Below, in pieces: positions 18,307-27,470 of a stretch of 58,183 bases of DNA (positions are counted from its first letter, which is position 1; every line of letters starts with the position of its first letter). A model generated the notes under the pieces. That model saw only the letters and a list, made by a program, of their open reading frames with translations, was not told the DNA's origin and made no database searches. The position numbers and the translations under genes were made by a program. The stretch comes from Candidatus Aquidulcis sp. (GTDB lineage Bacteria; Chloroflexota; Anaerolineae; UBA4142). The DNA is taken from assembly GCA_020723345.1 (NCBI GenBank), contig DYJA01000034.1, positions 1 through 58,183 of the forward strand, read 5' to 3'.

Positions 18307-18475
18307 GTCGGACAATTTGAAAAATTGTCCGACGCTCGCAATTTCTGTTCGATTTTGTCCTTAAAACGCGCGGCATCCACGACGACGCCTGTCGGACAAT
18401 TTGAAAAATTGTCCTACGCTCGCAATTTCTGTTCGATCTTGTCCTTGAAACGCGCGGCATCCACGATGACGCGCG
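18307..18475. repeat. Tandem duplication of the thioesterase gene end with palindrome
   Basis: Two 84-bp units start at 18307 and 18391 and agree at all but about four of the first 81 positions. Each begins with a 27-bp palindrome (GTCGGACAATTTGAAAAATT...), followed by about 55 bp of the thioesterase 3' end. Only the second unit is part of the intact gene; the first is a detached copy. Sequence directly shows the duplication; the mechanism is inference. Confidence 0.85.
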
Positions 18476-18809
18476 TGTGCGTCCCTTCGCCGATTTTTTC
18501 GTGGGGGTCCCACGCTTCGACATTGAACGTGACGCGGCGCCCGTCGAGCGCGATCACTTGCGCGCGCGCGCGGACGCGCACGCCGACCGGCGTCGCCGCG
18601 AGATGGTTGACATTCACTTGTACGCCGACGGAGGTTTGCCCTTTGCTCAAACTTTTTTGAATCGCCGTCACGCTCGCATTTTCCATCAACGCCAGCATCG
18701 ACGGCGTGGCATACGCGGAGACCAAGCCGCTACGTACCGATACCGCCGTCAATTGTTCGGTCACGAATTCGCTCACTTCGGCGGACAGACCTACTCGTAA
18801 TTCTTCCAT
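18414..18809 (-). CDS. Hotdog-fold thioesterase (FlK-like)
   Basis: The 131-residue single-domain protein resembles the FlK thioesterase group. Residues expected for that family appear in ATPSMLALMENAS (Thr, Glu) and GEGTHTRVIVD (His). It would hydrolyse a small acyl-CoA or remove a toxic acyl thioester; the substrate is not known. GGGAGGGAG lies before ATG 18809. The stop TAG falls in a palindrome. The last 18 or so codons are duplicated downstream. Confidence 0.8.
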   Translation of the reverse strand: MEELRVGLSAEVSEFVTEQLTAVSVRSGLVSAYATPSMLALMENASVTAIQKSLSKGQTSVGVQVNVNHLAATPVGVRVRARAQVIALDGRRVTFNVEAWDPHEKIGEGTHTRVIVDAARFKDKIEQKLRA

Positions 18810-18829
18810 GCTTCTCCCTCCCAAAACAA

Positions 18830-18857
18830 AACGATCAGGCAATGATGCCTGATCGTT
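18830..18857 (-). terminator. Rho-independent terminator of the lipoprotein gene
   Basis: AACGATCAGGCA and TGCCTGATCGTT form a perfect 12-bp stem with a 4-base loop. On the minus strand TTTTGTTTTGG follows. It lies 38 bases after the lipoprotein stop and just before the thioesterase ribosome site. Confidence 0.8.
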
Positions 18858-18894
18858 ATTTTACGCCAAAACGTGGAAAAAGGAAATGGCGTGA

Positions 18895-20001
18895 TTATTT
18901 GCGCGGCGGTTGCGGCACGTTTGGCACGCTGGGCAACGAACGCGCCGATTGTTCCAACGCGCCCAGCCCATTTTTCGCTTTCGGCGCTTCGCCGCGCGCG
19001 AGTTGCTTGGTCATCGTGTTGATCGAGTTGGCGAGCGTCTGTCCTTGCGCGCCGCCGAATTGGTTCAACCCGGCGACGGCATTCGCGCCCGCGATGCTGA
19101 TCGATTGCAGTTCCGTCTTGTTGATCTTGCTGTCGCCGAGCGCGGTTTTCACCGTGTCGATGTACGTCGTGACGCTTTGCGTGGTGCCGCGCAGATCGGT
19201 CGGGACGTTCGTCGGTTTCGTGCCGAGCGCAGCCGTCGCGCGTTTGTTGAGATCGGACTGCACGGTCGTGTTCCACGTCTTCTCTTTACTCTGCGCGCTG
19301 GCGGCGGCTTGACTCGCTTTGGTCGCGGTCGTTTGCAGTTGCGTGATCGCGCTTTGCGTGACGGCTTGTCCTTGCGCCAGCGTCGTGCTGATCTGCGCGA
19401 GCGATTGCGCCATCGAGTTCATGCTCGTCGCCATCGAATTCAAATCTTGCTCGATCGCTTTGAGGACGTTCAAGGTTTCCGTGGCGAGATCGTAATACAT
19501 GTCGTAGTATGCTTGTGTCAGCGCGAGCGCCTGATTGATTTCAGTTTGCGACGCGTACACGGCGGCTTGCATCGCCGCGACTTCCTGGGTCGTCAGCGTA
19601 CCGTCGGCGGCGTACGTCGCGGTTTGCGTCGTCGCAGTGTTCGTCGCGGCAATCGCTTCGTTGACCGCTTGATCGATCAGCGCGTCGAGTTCTTCCTCCG
19701 TCATCGTCACCGCGTTGACGGTTGGTACCGGCGTCGTGGCGGGCGCTTTGGTCGCGGTTGCTGCCGCGCTGGTTGCGCCGGACGCCGGTTTGGTTTGCGT
19801 CACGGTGGGCTGCGCGGCAGCCGTCGCTTTGACCGCCGCGTCTATCGTCGCTTGGACGTTCGCTTGCGCGACGCTGGTCGCTTGCACCGCCGCGTTGATC
19901 GTCGCTTGCGCGTCCGGCGTGGGCTTGGTGTTCGCACAGCCGAGCAGCGCGGCGAGAATGATCAAAGCAGGCAAAGTGAATACGATTCGTGGTGTTTTCA
20001 T
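18895..20001 (-). CDS. Ala/Thr-rich coiled-coil lipoprotein
   Basis: The 368-residue protein has a signal peptide ending in the lipobox LLGC. Two related segments follow (DAQATINAAVQATSVAQAN and QATIDAAVKATAAAQ), then a Pro/Thr/Ala linker and a long helical region (EINQALALTQAYYDMYYDL to SAITQLQTTATKASQAAAS) likely to form coiled coils. It should be anchored outside the membrane. No enzymatic domain is recognised. AAGGAG precedes ATG 20001 and a perfect terminator follows, so it appears to be a single-gene unit. Confidence 0.75.
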   Translation of the reverse strand: MKTPRIVFTLPALIILAALLGCANTKPTPDAQATINAAVQATSVAQANVQATIDAAVKATAAAQPTVTQTKPASGATSAAATATKAPATTPVPTVNAVTMTEEELDALIDQAVNEAIAATNTATTQTATYAADGTLTTQEVAAMQAAVYASQTEINQALALTQAYYDMYYDLATETLNVLKAIEQDLNSMATSMNSMAQSLAQISTTLAQGQAVTQSAITQLQTTATKASQAAASAQSKEKTWNTTVQSDLNKRATAALGTKPTNVPTDLRGTTQSVTTYIDTVKTALGDSKINKTELQSISIAGANAVAGLNQFGGAQGQTLANSINTMTKQLARGEAPKAKNGLGALEQSARSLPSVPNVPQPPRK

Positions 20002-20100
20002 AGCAAAATCTCCTTCGACTCGATTGCCATGATCTTAACACCAAACCGCGCTTTGCCAATAGTACCGCCGGTCATTTGGAGATATGACCGGAGTCATCAC

Positions 20101-20127
20101 GTTGGACAATTTTGAAAATTGTCCAAC
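20101..20127. repeat. GTTGGACAA-type palindrome
   Basis: GTTGGACAATTTT and AAAATTGTCCAAC are perfectly complementary around one base. It adjoins the ftsH terminator. Confidence 0.75.
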
Positions 20128-20163
20128 AAAAAAACCTTCCAGGTTTTCAAAAACCTGGAAGGT
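20127..20163 (-). terminator. Rho-independent terminator of ftsH
   Basis: A perfect 14-bp stem (ACCTTCCAGGTTTT with its complement, 2-base loop) is followed on the minus strand by a run of eight T. It begins ten bases after the ftsH stop codon. Confidence 0.8.
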
Positions 20164-20172
20164 CGTTTTCAT

Positions 20173-22107
20173 TCATGCAGGACTCGGCGCAGGCATCGGC
20201 GCGAGACGAGGCGCATCCGGCTCGTCGCGCCCACGCGACGGTTGCTCCGGCTTGGGCAGCGGTTTCGTCGGACGCTGCGGCGCAGGCACGTCGGAGAACA
20301 TCGCTTCGAATTCCGCGCCCTCGATGGTTTCGTCGCGAATCAAGCGCGCGGCAAGCGCGTCGAGTTTCGCGCGATATTTCGTCAAGACTTCTTTCGCGGT
20401 TTCATGCGCGGTGTTGATGATCCGCTTGACCTCGTTATCGATGTCCTCGGCGACTTGCTCGCTGTAATTGCGCTGTTCCGAAATTTCGCGACCCAGGAAC
20501 ACCAATTCTTCGCGGTTGCCGAAGGTGCGCGGTCCAAGTTTCTCGCTCATCCCATAGCGCGTCACCATCGCGCGCGCGGTATCGGTCACGCGTTCCAGAT
20601 CGTTCGCCGCGCCGGTCGTCACGTCGCCAAAGACGATTTCTTCCGCGACGCGTCCGCCGAGCAAACCGGCGAGATCGTCCATAAATTTCACGCGGCGACC
20701 CAGGTAGCGGTCGTCGTCCGGCAGTGAGAGCGTATAGCCGCCGAACATGCCGCGCGAAATGATCGAGACTTTATGCACCGGATCGCAATTCGGCAACATG
20801 CGCAAGACGACGGCGTGACCGGCTTCGTGATACGCGACGATTTTCTTTTCGTCTTCGCTGATCAATCGACTCTTGCGTTCGGGTCCCGCGATCACTTTTT
20901 CGATAGACTCGGTCAGTTCGGTCGTGTTGATCTCTTTTTTGTTGCGGCGCGCCGCGAGAATCGCCGCTTCGTTCACCAGGTTTTCGATGTCCGCGCCGGA
21001 AAAGCCGGGCGTCTGTTTGGCGATCACGTCAAAGTTCACGTCCTTCGCCATCGGCTTGCCCTTGACGTGAACCTGCAAAATTTGTTTGCGCCCGTTCATA
21101 TCCGGGCGATCCAAAATCACGCGCCGATCGAAACGTCCGGGGCGCATCAACGCGGGATCGAGAATGTCCGGGCGGTTCGTCGCCGCGACGATGATGACTT
21201 TGGTGTCGGTGTCAAAGCCGTCCATCTCGACGAGAATTTGGTTGAGCGTTTGTTCGCGCTCGTCGTGCGAACCGCCCAAGCCCGCGCCGCGATGCCGCCC
21301 GACCGCGTCGATTTCGTCGACGAAGACGATGCACGGCGAATTGCGCTTTGCCTGATCGAAGAGATCGCGCACGCGCGACGCGCCGACGCCGACGAACATT
21401 TCGACGAACTCGGAGCCGCTGATCGAAAAGAACGGCACGTTCGCTTCGCCGGCGACCGCGCGCGCGAGCAGCGTTTTGCCGGTGCCCGGCGGTCCGACGA
21501 GCAGCACGCCTTTCGGAATCCGCGCGCCAAGCGAAGTGAATTTGTCCGGCTCTTTCAAGAACTCGACGACTTCGGCCAATTCGGCTTTGGCTTCGTCCAC
21601 GCCCGCCACGTCGGCGAACGTCACCGTCGGTTTGTCGCCGGAGAACATGCGCGCGCGCGACTTGCCGAACGACAGCGCTTGATTGTTGCCGCTCTGCGCT
21701 TGGCGCATGATGAAGAAAAAGAAAACCGCGATGAGGATGATCGGCAGAAACGTGCCGACCAAAGCGAGGATGTTGTCCCATTGCGGGGGTTGCTCGTACA
21801 CGATGTCTACGCCCGCGATTTTTTCGGCGGGCACACCCAGATTCTTGAGCGTCTCTTCAACGCCGATGTCGCGATTGGATTTGAGCGCAGTCTCTTGCGG
21901 TCCGCCTTCTTTGTATGTAATCGTCAGCGCGTTGCCGTTGACGGAAATCTTTTTGACCGTTCCGGCTTGCACGCTCTGCGCGAGTTTGCTGATCGGAATC
22001 GCGTTGGGCTGTTTCGGTTGTTGGGCAACTTGAAAAAACAGCGCCGACACTGCTACCAGAATCAGTAGGTAGATCAACCCATTTCGCAACCACTGATTGG
22101 AATTCAT
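20173..22107 (-). CDS. ftsH: ATP-dependent zinc metalloprotease FtsH
   Basis: The 644-residue membrane protease has two N-terminal membrane segments flanking a small external domain. The AAA module contains Walker A GPPGTGKT, Walker [16 protein letters not shown] and the second region of homology. The M41 protease domain has the zinc site HEAGH. It degrades unneeded membrane and regulatory proteins. The C-terminus is Pro-rich ([20 protein letters not shown]). ATG 22107 follows AGGTG; a GTG four codons earlier is less likely. A TATAAT box lies 56 bases upstream. Confidence 0.95.
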   Translation of the reverse strand: MNSNQWLRNGLIYLLILVAVSALFFQVAQQPKQPNAIPISKLAQSVQAGTVKKISVNGNALTITYKEGGPQETALKSNRDIGVEETLKNLGVPAEKIAGVDIVYEQPPQWDNILALVGTFLPIILIAVFFFFIMRQAQSGNNQALSFGKSRARMFSGDKPTVTFADVAGVDEAKAELAEVVEFLKEPDKFTSLGARIPKGVLLVGPPGTGKTLLARAVAGEANVPFFSISGSEFVEMFVGVGASRVRDLFDQAKRNSPCIVFVDEIDAVGRHRGAGLGGSHDEREQTLNQILVEMDGFDTDTKVIIVAATNRPDILDPALMRPGRFDRRVILDRPDMNGRKQILQVHVKGKPMAKDVNFDVIAKQTPGFSGADIENLVNEAAILAARRNKKEINTTELTESIEKVIAGPERKSRLISEDEKKIVAYHEAGHAVVLRMLPNCDPVHKVSIISRGMFGGYTLSLPDDDRYLGRRVKFMDDLAGLLGGRVAEEIVFGDVTTGAANDLERVTDTARAMVTRYGMSEKLGPRTFGNREELVFLGREISEQRNYSEQVAEDIDNEVKRIINTAHETAKEVLTKYRAKLDALAARLIRDETIEGAEFEAMFSDVPAPQRPTKPLPKPEQPSRGRDEPDAPRLAPMPAPSPA

Positions 22108-22162
22108 TTTGTCTTTCACCTAAACCTTCCACGCGCCCACTTGCAACGTGCGGCGCAACTCT

Positions 22163-22168
22163 ATTATA
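22163..22168 (-). promoter_or_regulatory. Probable -10 box of the ftsH promoter
   Basis: Perfect TATAAT on the minus strand. No good -35 box is seen at 16-18 bp, so it may use an extended -10 (GTGTATAAT) or a regulator. Confidence 0.5.
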
Positions 22169-22214
22169 CACGAATTTAGTCGAAACGAAAAGTCGAACTT
22201 GCAATTCTTACGTT

Positions 22215-23180
22215 TTATTTATTCAGAAACTCTAGCATCAAATTATTGACGATCTCCGGATACTCGAATTGCGGAATGTGTCCCGCGTTTTCGATGATCG
22301 CGAATTGCGCGTTGGGCAGCGCGCGCGCGTGATGCTTACCGTGCCGCAACGGCACGGCGCGATCACGCGCGCCCCAGAGGATCAGCGTTGGTGCGGTGAT
22401 TTTTTCCAGATCGCGCGGTAGATCGCTGCCGTGCGGCGAGCCGAGCATCGCGACGAGCGCGTCGGCGGTGCCTTTCACGCGCGTGGCGCGCAATCGCCGC
22501 GCCAACTCTTCCGGATCGAAATGCGCCGGATCGCCGAGCGCGTCGCGCAGCGCGCGCTCGCGCGCGCGCCGATTCGTCATCGTCCAGCCGATCAGCGCGC
22601 GCGGTACTGCCGGCAGGCGGCGCGCTAATTTGAGTTCCGGGCGAAATTGCAGCAAGTACGTCGCGGGCGCGATCAAAACGAGTTTGTCGACGCGCTCCGG
22701 AAAATCGTGCGCGAATTCCAACGCAACCGCGCCGCCGAGCGAATGTCCGACGATGCTCGCGCGCGCGATCGCTTGCGCGTCCATAAATTCGCGGATCGAC
22801 CGCGCGAACATTTTCATCGAGTACGTCGGCGTCTTGACGCGCGACGAAAAGCCAAAGCCGATCAGATCAATCGCCCAGACGCGCTGCGTTTGCGCGAGCG
22901 CGTCGATGTTTTTGCGCCACTGCTCCGCCGAATCCATCAAGCCGTGGATCAGAATCACATCGTCCTGAGCGGAGCGAAGCGTAGTCGCAGGACGGCGCGC
23001 GACAAAATGCATCCGCGTTCCATCGGAGAGTGAGACGAAATCACCATTACCCGCGTCGTCCTGGGTCAGCGTTTCCCATTTGTCCAAGCGTCGGTTGCCG
23101 AGCAAAACGAGCGCGGCGGTCGTTGCCGCGATGCCCGCCGCCGCGCCCAGCGTCAACCCAAGAAGGTTTTTTGCCTGCAC
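22215..23180 (-). CDS. Alpha/beta hydrolase, membrane-anchored
   Basis: The 321-residue protein begins with a membrane segment (about 5-27). The alpha/beta hydrolase fold follows, with oxyanion motif ILIHGLMDSAEQW, nucleophile Ser147 in GHSLGG, and the C-terminal ILWGARDRAVP (Asp) and ENAGHIPQ (His). The substrate is unknown. GTG 23180 is preceded by GAGG inside the end of the upstream gene. At residues about 63-73 the sequence TTLRSAQDD is encoded by a dispersed palindrome inserted just before the first core strand. The catalytic triad is intact. Confidence 0.85.
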   Translation of the reverse strand: MQAKNLLGLTLGAAAGIAATTAALVLLGNRRLDKWETLTQDDAGNGDFVSLSDGTRMHFVARRPATTLRSAQDDVILIHGLMDSAEQWRKNIDALAQTQRVWAIDLIGFGFSSRVKTPTYSMKMFARSIREFMDAQAIARASIVGHSLGGAVALEFAHDFPERVDKLVLIAPATYLLQFRPELKLARRLPAVPRALIGWTMTNRRARERALRDALGDPAHFDPEELARRLRATRVKGTADALVAMLGSPHGSDLPRDLEKITAPTLILWGARDRAVPLRHGKHHARALPNAQFAIIENAGHIPQFEYPEIVNNLMLEFLNK

Positions 23181-23183
23181 AGG

Positions 23184-23453
23184 TTATCCTCGACTCTCGC
23201 TCGTTTTCTTGATTGCGTTGAACGTTTCCACTTCGGATTCGGGTGTTTTCAAAATCGCTACACGTGCGTAATCAGAGTCAATCGAAATATTTCCGCATAA
23301 ACATTCATCGTATCCCTCGCCCTTGAGAACGTAATAACCGCAAATTGGACATTTCAAGTAATGGCAACGCCACATGCCACCCTTTGGACCTTTGGAGACG
23401 AATTCCAGAGTGAAATCGCAAAGTAACTGTTCTTGATTCGTTATGTTCGGCAT
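23184..23453 (-). CDS. Small zinc-ribbon-like protein
   Basis: The 89-residue protein has two Cys pairs, CPICGYY and CLCGN, spaced as in a zinc ribbon. The conserved-looking tail KTPESEVETFNAI follows. It starts four bases after the stop of the MBL hydrolase gene and ends three bases before the GTG of the alpha/beta hydrolase, so it is in an operon. It is distinctly more AT-rich than its neighbours, which suggests later insertion. No function can be assigned. Confidence 0.7.
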   Translation of the reverse strand: MPNITNQEQLLCDFTLEFVSKGPKGGMWRCHYLKCPICGYYVLKGEGYDECLCGNISIDSDYARVAILKTPESEVETFNAIKKTSESRG

Positions 23454-23457
23454 CGCT

Positions 23458-24153
23458 TTACGGCACCATCCCCAACTTGTCCGCCAGTTCGCGCACGCGC
23501 TCCACCGCGCCAAAGACGTGTGGCGGATTGTGCGCCGACAGGATGACGTGAAAATTCATTTTCGAAATCATCCGAACGCTCGCGCGCGACGTGGGTACGT
23601 CCGCCGTGAAAATGTGCGGCGTCTCGCGAAATTCGCCTACCGTCGCCTGCAGCAAATCGCCGCTGAATAAATAACCATCGCGCAAAAGACATATATGCCC
23701 CGGCGTGTGGCCCGGCGTGTGAATGACGGTGAAACTGCCGATGCAATCGCCGTCGTTGACGCGCTGATCCACTTCGACGCCTTGCGGATGCCGCGCGAAT
23801 CCAGAATTCATCAAGGCGTGCATCACGCGTCCTGAAAAATGGCGCGGCGGGCGGCGCTGTCGTTTGCCGGAAATGTAATCCGCGTCGCGATGGTGCGCGT
23901 ACACCTGCGCGCCGGTGCGCCGCTTCAATTCCCACAAACTGCCGACGTGATCGAAATGATGGTGCGTGACGATGATGCGCTTGACGTGCAGCGATTGCAC
24001 GCCAATATTCGCGAGCGCGCTGATGATCTTGTCCGCTTTGCCGGGCAAGCCGGCATCGACCAGCGTGGCTTCGGGCGCGACGTAGTAGACGCGCGCGTTG
24101 CCCGCGTTCTCGATGCAGTAGACTCCGGTCTTGTCGCCAACTTGAAAGATCAT
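23458..24153 (-). CDS. MBL-fold metallo-hydrolase
   Basis: The 231-residue protein has the metallo-beta-lactamase metal motif THHHFDHVG (HxHxDH). It continues with IHTPGHTPGHICL and a final ILSAHNPPH histidine. It belongs to the glyoxalase II-like branch that hydrolyses thioesters or related bonds; the substrate is unknown. ATG 24153 has no clear ribosome site because a repeat lies directly upstream. It is followed closely by two genes on the same strand. Confidence 0.85.
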   Translation of the reverse strand: MIFQVGDKTGVYCIENAGNARVYYVAPEATLVDAGLPGKADKIISALANIGVQSLHVKRIIVTHHHFDHVGSLWELKRRTGAQVYAHHRDADYISGKRQRRPPRHFSGRVMHALMNSGFARHPQGVEVDQRVNDGDCIGSFTVIHTPGHTPGHICLLRDGYLFSGDLLQATVGEFRETPHIFTADVPTSRASVRMISKMNFHVILSAHNPPHVFGAVERVRELADKLGMVP

Positions 24154-24154
24154 G

Positions 24155-24229
24155 TTGCGTGATGCGTGATACGTGATGCGTGATTCACCCTGAGCGGAGT
24201 CGAAGGGTCACGCATCACGTATCACGGAG
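24155..24229. repeat. Composite inverted repeat with CCTGAGCGGAGTCGAAGG core
   Basis: GCGTGATACGTGATGCGTGA on the left and CACGCATCACGTATCACG on the right flank a copy of the dispersed CCCTGAGCGGAGTCGAAGGG palindrome. It fills the gap between the PIG-L and MBL genes. Confidence 0.65.
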
Positions 24230-25084
24230 TTACTCGATCCCTGTGAACAAATCTGTCTCTATGCCCGGCGGCGCGACAATGCGCGATTCCGCGCGAATGA
24301 GCGTTTCGACCTTCAGCCCTGCGCGGCGAATGTCTTGCGGAATTTTGCCCCAGATGCTGTTGGGATTTTGCTGCGACGCGTGACAGTACAGCGCGCTCAG
24401 TTTCAAATCCACAAAATCCGCCACGTCGATCTTCGTCGTGATCACTTCGTCTGGCATCGCGCGTTTCAAGAATTCCTGCATTGGAACATTCAATTCGATT
24501 CCGGCTTGTTGGGCAAGTTGCGCGTAGCGTTCAAAGCGGCTGCGCGGAAACGCGCCCCAGTACAACTTGGAAACTGTCCAGGGTTGCAAATCTTCACGCG
24601 CGATTTGTTCCGGGTACGCGCGCGCATCGCCGGAGACAAAGTACGCGATCAGCGCGGCTTGGTGAATCCGAATGTGATCGGGATGTCCGTAACCACCGTT
24701 CGGATCGAAGGTGAGCATCACCTGCGGCTTGTGTCGGCGAATGAGCCGCGTCAACTTTTCGGCGACCTCGAACAGATGCGCGCGCAGCAGACAGCGCGGA
24801 TCGTTATTCTCCGGCGCGCCGTCCATCCCCGAATCGCGATAGTCGAGAAAACATACATTCTGCACGCCGATCTTGTCTGCCGCGCAGCGGAGTTCTTCTT
24901 CGCGCACTTGACCCAGGTTCTCCGGTGTCGCGTTCACGCCGGGCGCGATTTCACCGGCTTCGCCGCGCGTCGCGCAGACGAGCGTCACCTCGACGCCTTC
25001 GCTCGCGTACTTGCGCATCAATCCGCTGACGCCTTGTTCGTCGTCGGGGTGCGCGTATGCGCCTAACAATCGTTTATGTGCCAT
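24230..25084 (-). CDS. PIG-L family deacetylase (LmbE-like)
   Basis: The 284-residue protein starts MAHKRLLGAYAHPDDE, where His12, Asp14 and Asp15 match the zinc/catalytic AHPDDE motif. It also has CATRGEAGEI and the second metal motif GYGHPDHIRIH. The family removes acetyl groups from N-acetylglucosamine-type substrates, as in thiol cofactor synthesis or conjugate breakdown. AGGA precedes ATG 25084. It lies five bases after the membrane protein gene, so they form an operon. A long in-frame extension upstream is the other gene's antiparallel frame, not part of this protein. Confidence 0.88.
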   Translation of the reverse strand: MAHKRLLGAYAHPDDEQGVSGLMRKYASEGVEVTLVCATRGEAGEIAPGVNATPENLGQVREEELRCAADKIGVQNVCFLDYRDSGMDGAPENNDPRCLLRAHLFEVAEKLTRLIRRHKPQVMLTFDPNGGYGHPDHIRIHQAALIAYFVSGDARAYPEQIAREDLQPWTVSKLYWGAFPRSRFERYAQLAQQAGIELNVPMQEFLKRAMPDEVITTKIDVADFVDLKLSALYCHASQQNPNSIWGKIPQDIRRAGLKVETLIRAESRIVAPPGIETDLFTGIE

Positions 25085-25089
25085 TGTAC

Positions 25090-25578
25090 TTATCCTGTTT
25101 TCGTCGCTTGACGACCGACGAGAAAAATCCAAACTGCCATCGCGATAATCGCCGCGCCGAGCAATCCGGACACGAACACTTCGACGACCGCGCCGATGAA
25201 TCGCACCGCGAGATAGACGCCGATGAGCGCGAACACGACCGGCAAGCCGAACGTCCGGATCGCACGAATTGTCGCGAGCAGCGCGGAACCGCGCGCACGC
25301 GGCGCGCTCGTCTCGCGCGAACCGAGCGCGATCCAGAGAAACGCGCTGAGCACCAGACCCAGCACGATCCCGATCAGCCACACTTCGATCACGACGCGGC
25401 GCAGCGCTTCGGCGAACGACAGCGCGAGCAGCAGAATGCCGAAAAAGCCGATGACCGGCGCAATGTCCCAGCGCGCGCTCGTGCGCCGCGCGCCGCCGCG
25501 TGTGCGCGGCAAGACAAGTTGAATGACGTACGTCGCGACCACGAGCACGACGAGTGTGCCGACGATTTGTGACCACAT
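25090..25578 (-). CDS. Membrane protein of unknown function
   Basis: The 162-residue protein has about five membrane spans separated by basic loops (RTRGGARRTSARW, RETSAPRARGS). No family motif is recognised. The ATG at 25578 touches a copy of the CCTGAGCGGAGTCGAAGG repeat, which separates it from the MFS gene upstream and supplies a GGA-rich leader. It is cotranscribed with the PIG-L gene. Confidence 0.65.
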   Translation of the reverse strand: MWSQIVGTLVVLVVATYVIQLVLPRTRGGARRTSARWDIAPVIGFFGILLLALSFAEALRRVVIEVWLIGIVLGLVLSAFLWIALGSRETSAPRARGSALLATIRAIRTFGLPVVFALIGVYLAVRFIGAVVEVFVSGLLGAAIIAMAVWIFLVGRQATKTG

Positions 25579-25598
25579 CCTTCGACTCCGCTCAGGAC

Positions 25599-26837
25599 TT
25601 ATGCCAACCTGCGGACGTACGGCGCGCGCCACAGCCAGGTCAAGCCAGCCAGCAGCGCGATCGCCGCGCCCAACGATGCGCCAATCGGCACGCCAAAACG
25701 TTCGGCAATCGAACCTGCCATCAATGAACCAATCGGAAAAAATCCTTGAAACACGAGCATGTAGACGCTCATCACGCGACCGCGCAAACGATCCGGCACC
25801 GCCGCTTGAATGAGTGTGTTCGTCATCGCGTTCTGAATCATAAAACAAAGCCCGACACAAACGAGCATCAGCATCGACAACGGAAACACGGTAGACCATG
25901 CAAACAACAACACCGCCGCCGGAAACAAGACGTTGCCGAAAGTGAGCAACACGCCTTTGTGCTGAAAAGTTCCCAGCGAAGCGACAACCAACGCGCCGAT
26001 CAGCGCGCCCGCGCCGACCGCCGCGCTCAAAAGTCCCAGTCCTTCGGGACCTTGCTGGAGCACGTCGCGCGCGAACGCCGGCATCAGCGCGGAATATCCA
26101 AACGCAAAAATATTCGCGACGGCGACCATCGCCAAAAGCGTCAGCATAACTTGGTCGCGGCGAATGAACCGCAATCCTTCGCCCATTTGCGCCAACGGAT
26201 TCGCATTACTTTGCGCCGCGATAATCGGCTGGACATTCATCAACCCCAATCCGGCGATCACCGCGAGTTTGCTGATTCCATTCAAAGAGAAACACCACGC
26301 GGGACCGACCACCGCCAGCAGAATACCGGCAATCGTCGGACCGATGATGCGCGAGAATTGGAAGATTGCCGAGTTCAGTCCGATCGCGTTCTGCAAATCC
26401 GCGCGCCCCACCATTTCGATCACGAATGCTTGCCGCGTCGGCGCGTCGAACGCGTTGATCGTGCCGAGAAGAAAAGCAAAGATCACGATGTGCCACGGTT
26501 GAACCCAGCCCAAAAACACGTCGAGCGCGAGCAAAACCGCCTGACCCGACGCGAGGGTCTGCGTGATGAGGAGCACCTTGCGCTTGGGCATCCGGTCGAT
26601 GAAGACGCCTGCCCACAGCGAGAGCAAAAGAACGGGAACGGCAGTCGCAAAACTGACGATCCCCAGGTACAGCGGCGAACCGGTCATTTGATACACGAGC
26701 CACGGCTGCGCCACATTTTGCATCCACGTGCCGATCAACGAAGTCAGTTGTCCGAAAAAAAATAGACGATAGTTACGATGTTTCAGCGCGGCAAATGTTT
26801 GGGCGAGCGACAAACCGCGCGGTTTGGCTGTTTTCAT
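25599..26837 (-). CDS. MFS exporter (EntS/MFS_3-like)
   Basis: The 412-residue protein has 12 predicted spans and the N-terminal features of the EntS/multidrug branch: LKHRNYRLFFFGQLTSLIG, then FIDRMPKRKVL as motif A. It probably exports a hydrophobic metabolite or drug. The stop TAA directly adjoins a CCTGAGCGGAGTCGAAGG palindrome. The ribosome site is weak (AGAAGCGG). Confidence 0.85.
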   Translation of the reverse strand: MKTAKPRGLSLAQTFAALKHRNYRLFFFGQLTSLIGTWMQNVAQPWLVYQMTGSPLYLGIVSFATAVPVLLLSLWAGVFIDRMPKRKVLLITQTLASGQAVLLALDVFLGWVQPWHIVIFAFLLGTINAFDAPTRQAFVIEMVGRADLQNAIGLNSAIFQFSRIIGPTIAGILLAVVGPAWCFSLNGISKLAVIAGLGLMNVQPIIAAQSNANPLAQMGEGLRFIRRDQVMLTLLAMVAVANIFAFGYSALMPAFARDVLQQGPEGLGLLSAAVGAGALIGALVVASLGTFQHKGVLLTFGNVLFPAAVLLFAWSTVFPLSMLMLVCVGLCFMIQNAMTNTLIQAAVPDRLRGRVMSVYMLVFQGFFPIGSLMAGSIAERFGVPIGASLGAAIALLAGLTWLWRAPYVRRLA

Positions 26838-26891
26838 TCCGCTTCTATTTTACGCGGAGATGGGGTCGGCGTCAAAACCATTCCGCCTGAA

Positions 26892-27443
26892 TCACGCCGC
26901 TTTTTGATCACGCTGCTGCAATTTCAACGCCTGTTCCAATTCGGGATGCAACCGCCACGCGCCGTCGAGGTAGACGTGCTTGTCCCAGGGGAAAATGATC
27001 AGCGCGTCGGAGACCAAGCCGGTGACGTCCGGCGTCGGCTTTGCCCAACTGTGGCTCACCAGACTGACGGTGACGACGCGCGCCGCGCCGTTTTGCTTGA
27101 TGCGCTCCGCCGCCAGCACGAGCGTCTCGCCGGTGTCCGCGATTTCGTCGATCACGGCGACCACTTTGTCCGCAACTTGCGCGGAGACATCCACCTGCCA
27201 GATCGGTCGCGCAAAAGTCGGTTGGTCTTTCACGCGGCGCGTGAGCCGCACCGGAAAGAATTCGCAGCGCAAGCCGCACGCGACCGCCGTCGCCGGGAAC
27301 AAGCCGCCGCGCGCAATGCCGATCACCACTTCGATTCCCGCGCTCGCCAGTTGTTCGGTGAGCGCGCGCGTCAATTCGGCAAAGCGTTCCCAGGTGATTT
27401 CTTCGACGCCGGTGCGGCGCGCGTAATCGTAACTTGTCGTCAT
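26892..27443 (-). CDS. Phosphoribosyltransferase
   Basis: The 183-residue protein has the PRPP-binding loop VVAVIDEIADTGETL (acidic pair, then DTGET). The N-terminal IGIARGGLFPA PP-loop is also present. This resembles xanthine/hypoxanthine-type phosphoribosyltransferases that salvage purine bases. The C-terminal FPWDKHVYLDGAW resembles archaeal-type members. ATG 27443 follows GAGGTG; earlier in-frame starts are weak. Confidence 0.85.
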   Translation of the reverse strand: MTTSYDYARRTGVEEITWERFAELTRALTEQLASAGIEVVIGIARGGLFPATAVACGLRCEFFPVRLTRRVKDQPTFARPIWQVDVSAQVADKVVAVIDEIADTGETLVLAAERIKQNGAARVVTVSLVSHSWAKPTPDVTGLVSDALIIFPWDKHVYLDGAWRLHPELEQALKLQQRDQKAA

Positions 27444-27470
27444 AGTCACCTCAACAGCCAACGAGGATTC

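Noticed and set aside
24230-25576. Long form of the PIG-L protein with a 164-residue N-terminal extension
   Set aside because: The extension is Arg-rich sequence from another frame of the membrane protein gene. The AHPDDE enzyme begins naturally at 25084 with a ribosome site.
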